Made by a program: the position numbers and the translations under genes. From assembly GCA_010909165.1 (NCBI GenBank), contig MU008169.1, positions 1,302,001 through 1,366,000 of the forward strand: a stretch of DNA of 64,000 nt. The letters are read 5' to 3'. Shown one piece after another: positions 1-11,902 of this stretch. This stretch comes from Anthoceros angustus. Its lineage: Eukaryota; Streptophyta; Anthocerotopsida; Anthocerotales; Anthocerotaceae. Within the stretch, counting starts at the first letter, position 1, and each line of letters starts with the position of its first letter. Below the pieces are notes generated by a model. It was not told where the DNA came from, ran no database searches, and was given only the letters and a program-made list of their open reading frames with translations.

Positions 1-520
1 AATCCTGCATCAGGCAGGCCTGAAAGCAGCTGGAAAAGGGCAAACAGGCTGTGCATAAAACAACATCGAACCTGAATCGTGCGGATGGTGAATGGCTTTG
101 GCTCGATATCCACACCTTCGCTTGCAAGAGAGTCGAGCGTATCGACATCCACATGTTCAATCTCTACAGTCAAAGCACCACACCTGATTCACAAACCCAT
201 CCAGATTTTCAGAAGCCTTCAGATGTACACAGGACATACACACAGTGGACAGAGGAAGCGTTACCGTTTTGCGAATTCTCGGACAGCATTGGTATCACGA
301 AAGCTCCCCACAGTGTGCAGAAAGGCAATCCCACTGGCAGGGCAGTCCTCCAGGGGATCCAGTATCGCTATCTTGATCCCCATTTGGGAAGCAGCTTGAC
401 ACAGCATGCGCCCCAGCTGCCCACCACCCAGAACGCCCACCACCGTATCGCAAAGCCCCACCACAGAAGTGCACAGATCATCACTGCCAGAGGGAGCACC
501 CATGTCACACAATGCACCCA
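1..520 (-). CDS. AIR carboxylase, PurK (ATP-grasp) N-terminal part; gene cut by window edge
   Basis: Phosphoribosylaminoimidazole carboxylase acts in de novo purine synthesis; in plants a PurK-like ATP-grasp domain is fused to PurE and the enzyme is organellar. The minus-strand exon at about 520-265 encodes the nucleotide-binding start of PurK (VVGVLGGGQLGRMLCQAAS, then LDPLEDCPAS and VGSF). It ends at a GT donor (CG|GT, 264). The next exon, about 183-72, continues in phase with LTVEIEHVDVDTL and GVDIEPKP, both typical of the family. The intron after 72 runs off the window, so most of PurK and any PurE domain are not visible. An upstream exon with the targeting peptide must lie above about 530, because the exon begins after a TTTAG acceptor; it could not be fixed. 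The gene is divergent from the GAR synthetase gene starting at 1003. Confidence 0.85.
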
Positions 521-1002
521 GCTAAACAAGCTGGGAAATCACGGAACAGCACAGGTAAACAGAATTGCCTCCTCCTGTACCATTCTGTCAGCTTTGCAGA
601 ACCATCGGTCATGACTGCAGACCCTGAATTGTCCGCCGCAGCTGAGCAGCCCAATTCCGCAGGCTTCCGCCCACCTTCGGGCACGAGCGAGACCCTGCCT
701 CTTCCAGACGCCCGCGTCGGCCCAGAGCATTCAAGCCTGAACGCTGACAGCCTGGTACAGCAGCAGCTCTGCAGATGCGAGAATGGACGTCCCCTGAGCC
801 CCTCGCCCGACGACCATGCTAGCCAGTTCGCAGGGTAGGAGTGGCACAGGGCCCCCATGTCCCGTAGCGCCGTTTGCTCTTGTCGGATGGCTCCAGAAGA
901 TGGCTTCTAGAAGGATTTGTTCAAGCCTGTCACGACCCACATTGTTGCCGCTGCTCATAAATTCAAATCTAGGTCTCTCTTCCTTACAAGCAGCTTGAGA
1001 GC

Positions 1003-3117
1003 ATGGCTGCGATGGCTGCAATGGCTGCGATAGCAGCGCCCTGTGCGAATGGAGTCGACTCTCGGGAGCTGGCCTGTACGGCATTCACGCGTGCTGGCAC
1101 TGGCAGCCTCTGCTGCGCTCGTGCATTTTCCGCTCCTGGGAGGTCACTGAGCCTGAGCTTCAGGGAAGCGGTGTTGAAGGAAGATTTGGCCAGTCGAGGC
1201 CGAGTGGCTGCTGGTTGGAAAGTTGTGGAGGAAAATGCTACTCACAAGAACTCGGAGCCACTTCCAATTCGGGAGGCAAGCATGGACGATGTTGTTGTTG
1301 GAATGCTGTGTGACTCTTGTTTGGATCTTGTTGGAATCTTGTTTGAACGTTGGTTTCAGAGTTGTTGAATTTTGGAATGTCGTGGGGTGTTGTGGGCTAT
1401 CGATGAATGGCAGGCTGATGTGAGGCCAGTCCAGGGCGGTGCGGGAGGTGTGAACGTGCTTGTGATCGGCGGAGGGGGGAGGGAACATGCTCTCTGCCAT
1501 GCCCTGCGCCTGTCACGTTCCTGCAGCAATGTATTTTGTGCTCCAGGGAATGCTGGAATCTCTGCAGATGGCTGTGCTACCTGTGTGAAATGGCTTGACG
1601 GATCCAACAAGTGTGACGTACTGTCGTTCTGCGCCATGTATGGAGTAGGGTTGGTGGTTGTTGGGCCGGAGGCACCGCTTGTTACAGGCCTGGTGGATTA
1701 TCTGACGAAATACGGGATTCCCACATTCGGGCCCTCTCAAAGGGCGGCAGCACTGGAAGGTTCTAAGGACTTCATGAAGCGGATCTGTGACAAGTACGAT
1801 ATCCCTACAGCCAAGGTTGTCCAACCAACACGCCAATCCTGGCACTGGAAATGTAGAGAGGAGATAGATTTGATGGATGTTAGTTGCTTGTATCCCTTCC
1901 CTTCCCTTCCCGTCCCTTGGAGATAGATTTGATGGATGTTAGTTGCTTGAATCCCTTCCCTTCCCATCCCTTAGAGATAGATTTGATGGATGTTAGATGA
2001 TTTTATCCCTTCCCTTCCCGTCCCTTCAGCTGTGAGTGTCTGTCTCATGACGGCTCATGTGCATGCAGTATCGATCCTTCTCAGACCCATCAGCTGCCAA
2101 GGCCTACATCCAAGAGCAAGGTGTGCCGATTGTCGTCAAGGCTGACGGACTGGCAGCTGGCAAGGGTGTGATAATAGCAGAGACGCTGCAGCAGGCCTTT
2201 GATGCTGTGGACTCCATGCTTTTGGCGAAGGATTTCGGTGCTGCCGGAGCAGTGATTGTGGTGGAGGAGTTTCTGGATGGCGAGGAGGTATCCTTCTTTG
2301 CAGTGGTCGATGGTCAGCATGCTGTTCCATTGGCGTCGGCCCAGGATCACAAGCGTGTGGGGGATGGGGATACAGGGCCCAACACTGGAGGAATGGGGGC
2401 CTACTCCCCTGCTCCAGCCTTAACTCCCCAGCTGGAGTCGGTGATCATGGAGAGCATTATCTTGCCCACAGTCAAGGGAATGGCAGCCGAAGGAGCCCCA
2501 TTCGTGGGCGTTCTCTACGCAGGAGTAATCATCGAAACCAAAACGGGAATGCCCAAGCTCTTGGAATACAACGTCCGTTTCGGAGACCCAGAATGTCAGG
2601 TGTGCACATCCACCTCCTATCGAACAGGAATAACTATTTTCTTCCCTCCCTCCCTCCCTCACCTTCTTCCTGCTGTGCACAGGTTTTGATGATGCGTTTC
2701 AAGTCAGATCTCGTGCAGCTCTTGATGAAAGCTTGCGCAGGGCAACTGGAGGGAGTCCTTTTGGAGTGGGATGAGTCCCCTGCACTGGTTGTGGTATTGG
2801 CAAGCAGAGGTTACCCTGGCCAATATGCCAGAGGCTCCATCATCAGAAACCTCGTGGAGGCTGAGACCCTGAACCGTGGTGTGAAGATATTCCATGCAGG
2901 CACAGCCTACGATGACTCAGACAACATCATTGCAGTCGGGGGCAGGGTACTCGGAGTTGCAGCCCTGGCTCCAGACATTCTAGCTGCCCAACAGAAGGCT
3001 TACCAGGCTGTGGATGTGATAGACTGGCAAGATGGTTTCTGCAGGCGCGACATCGGATGGCGGGCCGTCTCTCGACTCTCAGAATCAAGACCATCGAAGT
3101 CCGAGTCACTTAGGTGA
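1003..3117 (+). CDS. Phosphoribosylamine-glycine ligase (GAR synthetase, PurD)
   Basis: Catalyses the ATP-dependent joining of glycine to phosphoribosylamine, the second step of purine synthesis. The first exon starts at ATG 1003 with a low-complexity Met-Ala leader followed by a Ser/Arg-rich stretch, as expected for an organelle transit peptide; its donor lies somewhere between about 1170 and 1250 and was not fixed. Exon 2 is about 1435-1815 and holds the N-terminal motif [13 protein letters not shown] and VGPEAPLV. Exon 3 is 2069-2599 with the ATP-grasp core ([54 protein letters not shown]). Exon 4 is 2683-3117 with the C-terminal domain (GYPG, IFHAGT, GGRVLGV). Internal introns join in phase. 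The intron at 1816-2068 holds a short minisatellite. All family motifs are intact, so the enzyme should be active. Confidence 0.93.
1858..2030 (+). repeat. Minisatellite inside PurD intron
   Basis: Three tandem copies of a 54-59 base unit start at about 1861, 1920 and 1974. Each begins gagatagatttgatggatg and ends in a CCCTTCC-rich pyrimidine tract. The array lies wholly within the intron between PurD exons 2 and 3, so it should not affect the protein. Confidence 0.85.
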
Positions 3118-3422
3118 CATCAACATGGCTGGAATTAGGTAGTCTTGGTAAACAAACCAGATGTAGCTAACTTCACGTAGAGCAGACAATTTTGCTGTCA
3201 CCTTTCAAGGCAGCATTCGGCACCTTTCTATCTTTAACGATTCCTGCAGCATCCATTCCTTGCCCCTTCCCTGTTTCACTTCGAGGCAATATCGTCGCGT
3301 TAAGAAGGGTTTACTCAACTTCACTAACTCCGAGAGGTGCAGTGAAGCAAGGGGACGCTACTCCGATTAACCAAACCCTGTGGAAGTTTTCAGCCCGGTC
3401 GAGCGAGGAAGGAGGGCTGGCG

Positions 3423-4750
3423 ATGGCGCAAGCAGCAATGCGGGGCCCCTTGGCCGCGGCCTCCTCCTCGACCTCGGTGCCGTACGGCACGCCATCGCCA
3501 TCGCCATCGCCATCGCCGTCCGCCTGGGGGGCCGCGTGCTCGCCTTCCTCCTCCTTCTCCTGGTCCCATTGCGACTTCTCGAGGCGGGCCGAGGCGGGAG
3601 CCATGGCGTCGTGCGCCAGTCCCCTGGTGGTGGCGAATTCCGTGCGTTCTGGGAGAAATTGCAGGCGGTTCGATGCTTTGGTGGTGAGGTCGGGGTTTTT
3701 GGGCTCCTGGGAGGGGAGGAGTTGGCCGTCCCTGTGCTGCTCTTTGCTTCCACAACGGAACCAGCGAGGGAAGCGCCAGGGTTTGCTGCCGGTAGGCGAG
3801 CGTGGGCCCTGTCCAACCTGGCATTCTCTTCGCTGTGCTACACATGTTAGGTCCATTTGGCCTGATTTCTTGTTTGTTCGAGTACGAAATGTTGCCTGCA
3901 CATGGAGCTGGACTCTGTGAGGGAATTCGACTACCCTAAGCTGCGCAATTCAACTGTTTCGATGCTCCTCAGGTTAGAGCCGCTGCCGGACCGAGTGATG
4001 GAGTGAGGTGGTGGGAGAAGGAAGCAGGACCGAATGTTCACGATATTCATTCAACGCAGGAGTTCATTGATGCCCTTTCCAAAGCCGGGGACAAGCTTGT
4101 GGTTGTGGAGTTTTTCGCTACCTGGTGTGGTTCATGCCGCGCTTTGTATCCTAAGGTACGTGCACAATTCGGATGCGTTAGCGCATGAAGAGAGTGCGAG
4201 TTAACGAACAGAAGCTCGGTTGCGGTGGTGCTTGTGAGCCATCGCATGTTGGTCATGATGTCTAAGCCGTTCTCTCTTTGTAGTAGCTTCTGATATTGTA
4301 TGGAATTTTTCTTTTCTAGTTCTGCAAGCTGGCAGCAGAGCACGAAAATGTGGATTTTCTCAAGGTCAACTTCGATGAAAACAAGCCGATGTGCAAGAGC
4401 TTAAGCATCAAAGTTTTACCGTTTTTTCACTTTTACCGAGGGGCGGATGGGCGCTTGGATGCATTTTCATGTTCACTGTCCAAGGTACGGCTTCTTACAT
4501 TGGCATTTGTGGAAACACTAGTTTTCACCTCGATTGCAACGTCCTTGTAACTGGCGTTTCGTGACTGCATTTTGCTGACTAGTTCGATCGCTGTCTTGGT
4601 GCTTTGCAGTTGCAAAAACTCAAAGATGCAATTGCGACCCACAATACTGATAGGTGTAGTATCGGTCCACCACTTGGTGTTGGAGACATTGACTTAACTG
4701 CTCCAGTAAGCACGTCAGACCAACCTGCTGCAGCCGGCACGTCAAGATGA
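3423..4750 (+). CDS. Chloroplast ACHT-type (atypical Cys/His-rich) thioredoxin
   Basis: Small redox protein of the plastid; the ACHT family is known to oxidise or reduce chloroplast targets such as 2-Cys peroxiredoxin partners. Four exons join in phase: 3423-3791, 3973-4155, 4320-4484 and 4610-4750, giving about 285 residues. The first exon is a Ser/Arg-rich transit peptide with a [11 protein letters not shown] run coded by a CCATCG repeat. The thioredoxin domain starts near [15 protein letters not shown]. The active site is WCGSC rather than WCGPC, which is diagnostic for ACHT proteins, followed by [14 protein letters not shown] and [13 protein letters not shown]. The C-terminal tail ends with a Ser/Ala-rich stretch. 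The start at 3423 is the first ATG giving a plausible leader. It follows PurD on the same strand after about 300 bases. Confidence 0.9.
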
Positions 4751-5426
4751 TTTGTCACAATATCAGTACAGATATTCCATTGTGGATGTGTAAAGTATGT
4801 GCAGTTAGTAATCAGCATGATTATTTTCTTTCAGCTTTGTGGTTACACTGGCAGTCCTCTGTCCTGTGAAGCATGTGGCACAAGCTCCGTGCTGAAGGCT
4901 GTTCTGTTGAGTAGTGGTCCCGTGTTTTGTACAACCGTGCAGCAGATTGAATAGCTCCATGTCCAATAATCTCTCTTCCTGCAACTCATCCTGTGAAAAA
5001 GCAGGACGAGTGACTTTGTCGAGTGAGCCGAGGATGGTTCTGACCAGCTCTGGTTCAGGTATCTCAACTCTCTTGTGAAGGAATTTTTCCACGCTTGCCC
5101 ATGCAGCAGCACTCTCACGCCCTATACTTGGTTGCAACTTTCTGACTTGCTCCTTTGGGGCTTTGTACCCTACCAGGATCCTCGTACTGTGTGTCCTGAA
5201 GGCGTATTTGCGTGACCGGGATTTTGGAAGCTTTGTGGGTGTTGCAGAGACATATCTACATACATGTACAGCAACGTCCCCATCATCGAGAATGCACGGG
5301 ATTCTGGCATTTGTGCTGAACGCTGCTGTCAAGTCTCGCGTAGACTGGCCGCACGAAGGGATAATATGAAGGCTGCTTCATGAGCAGGAGTGGCATTGTA
5401 TTTAAGAGGTGACTTGGGTGACGCAT

Positions 5427-5622
5427 TCTTCATTCGGATGTACATATCTGTATATGGATACAAGCAGGGCACACGGAAGAGGAATTTCCTGCCAACTTTC
5501 CGACTTATGAATAACCAATGAGCGATCTTCATACGGATGTACACGCCCTTGGTATACAAGCAGGGCACAGGGAAAAGGAATTTCCTGCCGACTTTCCGAC
5601 TTATGGATACACCAATGAGGCA
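5427..5622. repeat. Two-copy tandem duplication, about 99 bp
   Basis: Copies at about 5427-5524 and 5526-5622 share tcttcat-cggatgtaca, atacaagcagggcaca and gaatttcctgcc-actttccgactta, with scattered substitutions. It is an old local duplication with no coding sense that I can see. Confidence 0.8.
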
Positions 5623-7128
5623 GTGACCGGTCACAGGTGAAAACGTGAACATTTTGAGCTGTAACATTAAGTGAGCAGGCTTTGTCTCTGCAACCGAATG
5701 CAGGCTGGCTGCCTGGCGGGCAGGCGGGCTGGCGGGCTGGCGGTGGGGTCAGAGCAGCCGAGTGATTGGCCTGCCGTCAGGGTGCTGGACATAGTGACAA
5801 ATGGGCTGTCGCAATGCGGAACTCGAAGCCAGGCCAGGCAAACCTCCCTGTATGACATATATGTACTATACGAAGTGATGGGCTGCCCTCCGCCGACGGT
5901 GCCCGTGTTGCTGCCGCTGGCGACGACTTGTCACGGCGCCTTTTCACCTCCTTTCCTTGTCTGCAGGTTTACATACCCACTGCTGTTTTATATTTGTACC
6001 TACATGCATTGGATTATGCCAGGAAAAGGGTCCCCAGAATATATAACACTGATCAACGTTGGCACTGGGCACATCCCATGCTACATAGCTCCAGGTCTTT
6101 GGGTTCGCCGGATAAGGTGATTGATGATTGCCTTTCTGGTGCCCAGCCGCACCAGCCAGGGCTGACGCGGGAGCGGGCCAGCATTCCTGCCCCACTTTTG
6201 CCCTCACCAGCAGCGTTGTGGCTGGTTTGCTTCCTCGCTTGAGGGTGACAAGGCAGCGCATTGGGATTGGGAGAAAGCAGCTCCGAGGAAGCGTAGGGGG
6301 CAATTGCAATTCCCGAATGGATTGGCCTGCATTGCATGGCATTGCCTTGCATTGCCCTGCCGGTGCCATGTCGGGCCTACAGCACATGGTGGGGGAGTCA
6401 GCAGCAGGGCCGCCTTCCCGGCGTCGTCGACTGGCAGCTCCACCGGCCTTTGCGTGATGAGCTAAGCCGCACTATTGTATGCGAGGGAAGGCAGGTCAAA
6501 GTGAATTCATGCCCCTGAAGGTAGGATCCCCGAGCCCTGCCTTCCTTTTGGCAGAGCCGCGTCAACAAATAGCAAAGGGCCATCTCCGTTTTCCATTTCC
6601 CCGCCGGGCGCCCTGACATCATCATCGACGTCAGCCCCCTTTGGCATGTACCCCAACCCTAAACATGGACAAATTAGGTGTGAGCGCGGTGGGACCGCCC
6701 CTTTATCCACCCCTGCTCCAATCAGGCTACGCTGCTACAGCCCCGGTTCGAACCCGGGATCTCTGACGTTCTTGTCGTCTTGCGCTGTATGTGTATGTCC
6801 ATATGTATGTACATATGACAGTGTGGTGTGGGTCCCGCAGGCTGGACTGTACAAGCGTACAGTCCTGTGTGTTAACGGAGGGGAGTTGGAGCTTGGGTTA
6901 CATAGCGGCGACCGTTGCGAGATACAAGAGTATCTATGTCTCTCTCTCTATGCTCTATGCGCGACCCGGAGGCCGGTCCAGGAAGCCGGGGCGCGGCAGG
7001 AGATAGTTCGGCAAGATAGTTTTGCCGGAGGGTGGCGTAATGGCGTGTGCTCAGCGCTGGCGGGTGGGCAGAACGGAACGTGACGGAACGGGGTGGCGGT
7101 GGGGGTAGCGCCAATGCCTCCCCCCGGG

Positions 7129-7580
7129 GCCCGGGCCCGGGCCCGGGCCCATGGCATGCACCTTTTCCTTTAGCCTTGCTGCTTTTGCTTTGCTTTCCTT
7201 GGCTTTGCTCCAGCAGCATAGAGCGACGAGGCCCCACGATGGCCGGGAGCGGTGATCCCGGGCCTCAACGGGACCAAGCCGGGCCCGGGGTGCTGGGCGG
7301 CACTTTTTGGGCGTCCTCTTCCTGGACCCCGCTTTTCCCCTCTGGATTGGATGCAGCCGCAGCGTCAGCCGCTTGGTGTGGCAGTGGCACCCGGTCCCAG
7401 CATCATCTTCCTTTCCTCCTCTCTTTCCCTCTCCCTCTCCCTCTCCCCCTCCCTCTCCCTCTCCTCTCCCTCCTCCTCCTCCTCCTCCTCCTCCTCCTCT
7501 TCTCACTTGTCCCTCCTCTCCTTTCCCCTCCTGTCCCTCCTTCCCTCTCCTCCCCTCCCCTCCCCTCCCCTCTCTTCTGC
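7129..7580. repeat. GGGCCC run and long CT-rich tract upstream of the B-box gene
   Basis: Near 7129-7151 the hexamer GGGCCC is repeated, giving a self-complementary block. From about 7405 to 7580 the plus strand is almost pure pyrimidine: CTCCCT units, then a run of CTC triplets, then CCCCT units. Such tracts are frequent in plant 5' leaders; this one sits 1 kb before the ATG of the CONSTANS-like gene and may be in its leader. Confidence 0.75.
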
Positions 7581-8573
7581 TCCTCTGCTGCTAGGCCCTG
7601 CCACTGTGCTGGGTCCTCTTCCTCTTCTGCATACTCGTTGACCGCCTGTCGCATGCGCCATCCCTCTCTCGGCGCCTTGTCCCACTCAATGCACAATCTG
7701 TTGTACAATTTGCTCGCTGCTTTCCCTTCCCTTCCCTTCCCCCCATTCCTTCCTCATTTCGGTCGCTCTCCGCTCCTGTCCGCTTTTTCCTTCTCGGGAT
7801 GCCGTGCTTCGCTGGGTTGTACACTCCTTTCCTCTTCTCTGCTGTCGGGCTGATCCTCCCTCGCTTAGTTCAGCTCGGCTCAACTCTGCTCTGCTTTGTT
7901 TCCTGAAGAGCCCTCTTGAATTCGGCTACTGGGCTGCATGCTTGTAGATCATATCGAAGGGGGTGACGTGCCAGCCAACTCTCCTCCCCATTTTGCTAGC
8001 TGGGTGGGTGGATGGCTGGCCTGGCGGAGTCGGGATGGAAGTACTATTCGGTGGATTCCTTCTGCTAGAGTGTGCGACTCGCTGCTTGCGGGATCACGCA
8101 TTTGTGGGTGCATGTTGGAAGTGAGGGGCAGTCCGTGGGTGCGTGGCTAATCCACCGTTGCTTGTACCTCACCCAGCTTCCGTACGCGGGGAGCACTGTT
8201 GTCTAGCTTCATTGTTCCACCTACAGCTGCCCAGTCGCCCACCATCCTTCTAGCGGGAAGCAGGAGCTGATCTCCGGATTTGGAGGTTCTGGCACTTGGT
8301 GGTAGACAAGGCGTAGTCTGTGTGCGGATAAGGTGATAGGACGCTTTGGGTGGTCCATTGGCAGCTGATCCAGGAAGGAGCAACCTTGGAGCAGGAAGCT
8401 CAGCGGTTGATTCTGGATATGGCACGGGGGCTTGAATTGGGTGCTCGCAGTGGATGAATGACTGGACAGGTTGATAAGTGTGGGTAGATTACTTGCACAG
8501 CAGGAGGAGCGGAGGAGGGCAGAGCACATCGCACCTTAGGCTGGCTGCTTGCAGTTCTAGTCCTTTCTCCGCA

Positions 8574-10989
8574 ATGGAGTGTGATTTTTGTGGGGAAGGC
8601 CGCTCAACGGTTTACTGCAGAGCCGATTCTGCGCGGCTGTGCCTCTCGTGCGACAGGCACGTTCACGCAGCGAACGCGTTGTCTAGAAGGCATCAGCGGA
8701 CGCTTCTGTGCGATTGCTGCAATGTCAGACCGGCAGCAGTGCGCTGCACCATTGAAAACATCTCACTGTGCCAGAGTTGCGACTGGGATACACACGGCAG
8801 CAACCCAGCCACGTCCCAGCATAAGCGGCATCCGTTCGAGTGCTTCACGGGATGCCCATCGGCGGCTGAGCTCGCACATTTGTGGGGTTGTGATCTCGCT
8901 GATGCTCCCTCTCCCACTGTTGCCAACTCCGGAGCTCAGGCCAGGCTGTCGTCTCCTGTAGTTGGGGCCAGCAGTTCCAGCCACCAGCTCAGGGATGGCT
9001 GGGCTTCTAGCCCCACTGCTTCTTTGGATGGCTCAGGTGCTGGGCGCAGGACTCAAGCAGGTGACTGGATGAGCCCATCTACTCCTGTGCAGCAGTCGAG
9101 CAGGGACATGAGGGTTTCTGGAGGGAGCATGTCCATGTACCCCGGGATGCCTGCAGTTACAGGGCCGCCTCTTATAGCCAAGGTAATGCAACGACCCACA
9201 ATATGTTTTGCTTCCTTGGCAAGCGATGTAGAATGGGGGAAAGAGTTAGTGTGCATTGCATTGCTGGTATTGTGGTGCTCGTTGTCGTCACATTCGGTAT
9301 GGTGCACTTGCAGGGCCACTTACCCTCTTCTGGTGGAGCACAGGCCAAGTCAAGACAATCCATCCTCCAGCAACTTCATGTACTTCAGAGGCTACAACTT
9401 TCAGACTCTGCTCCTGCTAGTCAACAGGCAAAGCAGCAGGCGTCACAGTCTCGGTCTATGCCCCCCCCGCCCTCCAAGCAGATGCAACACCAACAAAATC
9501 AAGCACAGCAGCAACATCCGCAGCCAGCATATCAAGCACAACAACAGCAGCAGGCACACGAACAGCAGCAGCAACAGCAGCAGAAAGAGCAAGAGCAACA
9601 ACAGCAGCAGCAACAACAGCTGGAGCAACAGCAACAGCATCAAAGGATTATGTTTGAAACACAGCTAGATGTCGAGTCTCGTATTCAACAGACAGAGTCA
9701 GATAGCCACCTTCAACAGTCTCTGGAGCAACCTGCTCAACTGTTGTGCAGTCCTATGAGGGAGCAAGAGTCTCATCTTAAGTCAGATGCAAATGTCGAGG
9801 GTCTTGCTCAAGGTGATTCTTTCTGGAGGTGTAACAACGGTAGTCCACCCAATCAGGTAAAAAGTTCGTCCAAGGATTCTGCTTTCAGTTCTTGCGGTGG
9901 TGAGTAATGAAGGAAGAAGAAGAACAAACTGTGGAATGAATGATGGTGATGGGGAGTTTGGCGACTCCCACCTGGCTTGTTCCTGTTCACAGCTGGTTGA
10001 TGTTCGAAAGCTGCTGTGGTTCTGCAGTTGTGGAATCCAAACATGCAAGATTTAGGCATATGTGCAGGTGAAGAAGGTGATCCGTGTGAAGCGTTCACAA
10101 TGGCAGATGTAGATTTGACTTTTGAGAGCTATGAGGATATCTTTGCCGGCAGCCAGCTACCGACGACAACGGCTTTTGACGAGCTACATGCTGCATGTTC
10201 GTCGATGGGGAATACCGCTGCAGAGCCCACTGGACATATGGACAGCATACCTGAGTCAGAACTTTACAAGCCACTTGATGTAAGTGTCACAACTTGTAAT
10301 TCCTATGGCAGTGCTACGAAACAACATATCTTAACTGTGTCCGCTGACATGCAGATGGGTACAACGTCTTCCATGAACAGCGGTGGTGTTCCTCCAAGGC
10401 CGCGGTCTGATGCCGCAGGACCAGCAGGTCCTGGGCCAGGTCCAGGCCCACCTGAAAATTCAAATCTGAGTAGCTCCGGTGCCCTGTCTGGGTCTGGGAC
10501 ATGTTCAACAGGTGGCAAAGTGGCTCTGTCGTATCCTGCAAGACCAACTGGCTCCAGCTTGTCGTTGTCCTTATCAGGACGAAGTGCGGAAAGCAGTGGT
10601 GCTGAGTACCACGATTGTGGAGTATCGCCTGTTTTCCTTGGCAATGGGGACCCTTCATGGGGAGGAGCAAGTGCGGATAGTGGAGCAATGGCCCAGGCCA
10701 GGGATTCTGCAATGCTCCGCTACAAAGAAAAGAAAAAGACACGGAAGTAAGTATGGAGCACGGGACGTGCTTGCACTTGCTCCAGTCATTGCCTGTCACT
10801 CTTATTCCCTGTTCCTCCGGTTCCTCATTTCCTTCTGGACTTGTGTTGGGTGATGATAGGTTTGAAAAACGTATTCGATATGCTTCACGGAAGGCTCGTG
10901 CAGATATACGCAAGAGGGTAAAGGGCAGGTTTGTGAAGGCAGGACAAGCCTACGACTACGACCCACTTTCTGCAACAAGGAGCTTCTAA
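8574..10989 (+). CDS. CONSTANS-like protein with two B-boxes and a C-terminal CCT domain
   Basis: Nuclear transcription regulator of the BBX/COL family, closest by eye to the COL9/COL10-type group. Four exons join in phase: 8574-9182, 9314-9856, 10028-10746 and 10860-10989, giving about 666 residues. B-box 1 begins at residue 2 ([20 protein letters not shown]) and B-box 2 follows ([24 protein letters not shown]). A long Gln-rich region is coded by exon 2 (CAG/CAA runs at about 9480-9640). A Gly-Pro run lies in exon 3. The CCT domain spans the last intron ([20 protein letters not shown], then [18 protein letters not shown]). The start is the ATG directly before B-box 1. The protein is long for the family because of the Gln-rich insert. 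A role in light or photoperiod signalling is family knowledge, not shown here. Confidence 0.92.
9480..9645 (+). repeat. CAG/CAA trinucleotide-rich tract coding poly-Gln
   Basis: Within exon 2 of the CONSTANS-like gene, mixed CAG and CAA codons give several runs of 5 to 9 glutamines separated by single Ala, Glu, His, Leu or Lys residues. Codon mixing suggests it is moderately old, not a pure microsatellite expansion. Confidence 0.9.
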
Positions 10990-11849
10990 AAATGAGCATA
11001 ATCGAAACGGGGTGTGTATAGATTGCAACCAGGTATCCCTCTCTCCTCGCACCTTCTGCCCCACACTACCTGGGCAGGGAAGGATCCAACAAGGTCTCCA
11101 GCGAGGGCAGTTAGATGCCTGGACAGGGCGGAACTAGGCTTTCTGTGTTGTAGTGCACTATTTTTGATGTACATAGCTGTGGCAGACATCGGAGCAGCGG
11201 CTTGCTCCAAGGTAGCTTTTGTAACGGTCTTGACTCCTCCCCTGTGAGTGAAATATGCTCATGAGACTAGGCATTGAAAGGGAATTAGTGTGGTGTACTC
11301 AGAGAGTTCTGCTTAAGCAAATCTATTTTTTTCACACCATGTCCACTGGGTTTGACAAACAGGAGTGTCACCCAATCCAAGAAAGCAGCTCACGGCCCAT
11401 TGGCCCTCCTCTGCTTTTGTGCCTGCCTGTCACGTTGTGCATTCTTATAGATGCTTGGTGCCGTGCGAGGATAGGCCACGCCTCCTGTCAGGACAGGCCA
11501 GCTCGTGGGACCTCGGAGAGACGCAGCCGAAGCTTCCTCCTTGCTTGCAACCCGCTCCCATGGACCCATGACGATCGCAAAACGATTGCGCATGTAACCG
11601 CCCCTGGCTCCAGTCGTGACCTGACCGTCTCCCGCAGCTGACCTTGACAGTTTTATCTAATATTGTTCAGGCGCAGATCGTTCCGACATTGCGCATTTGC
11701 GCACGCCACAAAACTCATGAAAACTTCGCGGACGGAACGAATTGGGTCGTCTGAAAGTTCCCCATGAGGTGAGCAGCGGCGCGCGAGGCGCGCAGGCCGC
11801 TGGCGACCAGAGCGATCACGGGAAGGAGGTGGGGCATCCGTTCCACCGA
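10990..11849. other. Intergenic spacer between CONSTANS-like and dirigent genes
   Basis: About 860 bases with no supported gene. The first part should be the 3' UTR of the B-box gene and the last part the dirigent promoter. Open frames here have no recognisable family signature. Confidence 0.6.
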
Positions 11850-11856
11850 TATAAAT
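11850..11856 (+). promoter_or_regulatory. TATA box of the dirigent gene
   Basis: TATAAAT lies 47 bases before the ATG at 11903. Transcription starting about 30 bases downstream would give a leader of about 20 bases. The position fits a classical TATA promoter. Confidence 0.6.
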
Positions 11857-11902
11857 TCCATCCCCGGCTCAGGACTCTCACCGGCGTCCGCATTCCGCAA
11901 AC

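Larger units (their letters stand above)
4751..8573. other. Intergenic and 5' region of the CONSTANS-like gene; no convincing gene
   Basis: Open frames here are long only because of biased sequence. The stretch holds a two-copy direct repeat (5427-5622), a GGGCCC run near 7129-7151, a long pyrimidine tract at about 7405-7580, and a tRNA B-box-like motif near 6746. The part above about 7100 is probably the promoter and long leader of the B-box gene starting at 8574. A minus-strand open frame at 4805-5332 has no ATG near its start and matches no family I recognise. Confidence 0.5.

Noticed and set aside
4805-5332. Minus-strand open frame of 175 codons after the thioredoxin gene
   Set aside because: It begins at TTG, has no early ATG, no family motif and no clear splice partners; part probably overlaps the thioredoxin 3' UTR.
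6640-6775. tRNA-like B box (cggttcgaacccggg)
   Set aside because: The T-arm pairs well, but no A box or matching acceptor stem is found at the right distance upstream.
7047-7853. Long plus-strand frame over the pyrimidine tract
   Set aside because: Its length comes from CT-rich sequence lacking stops; composition is Ser/Leu/Pro repeats only.
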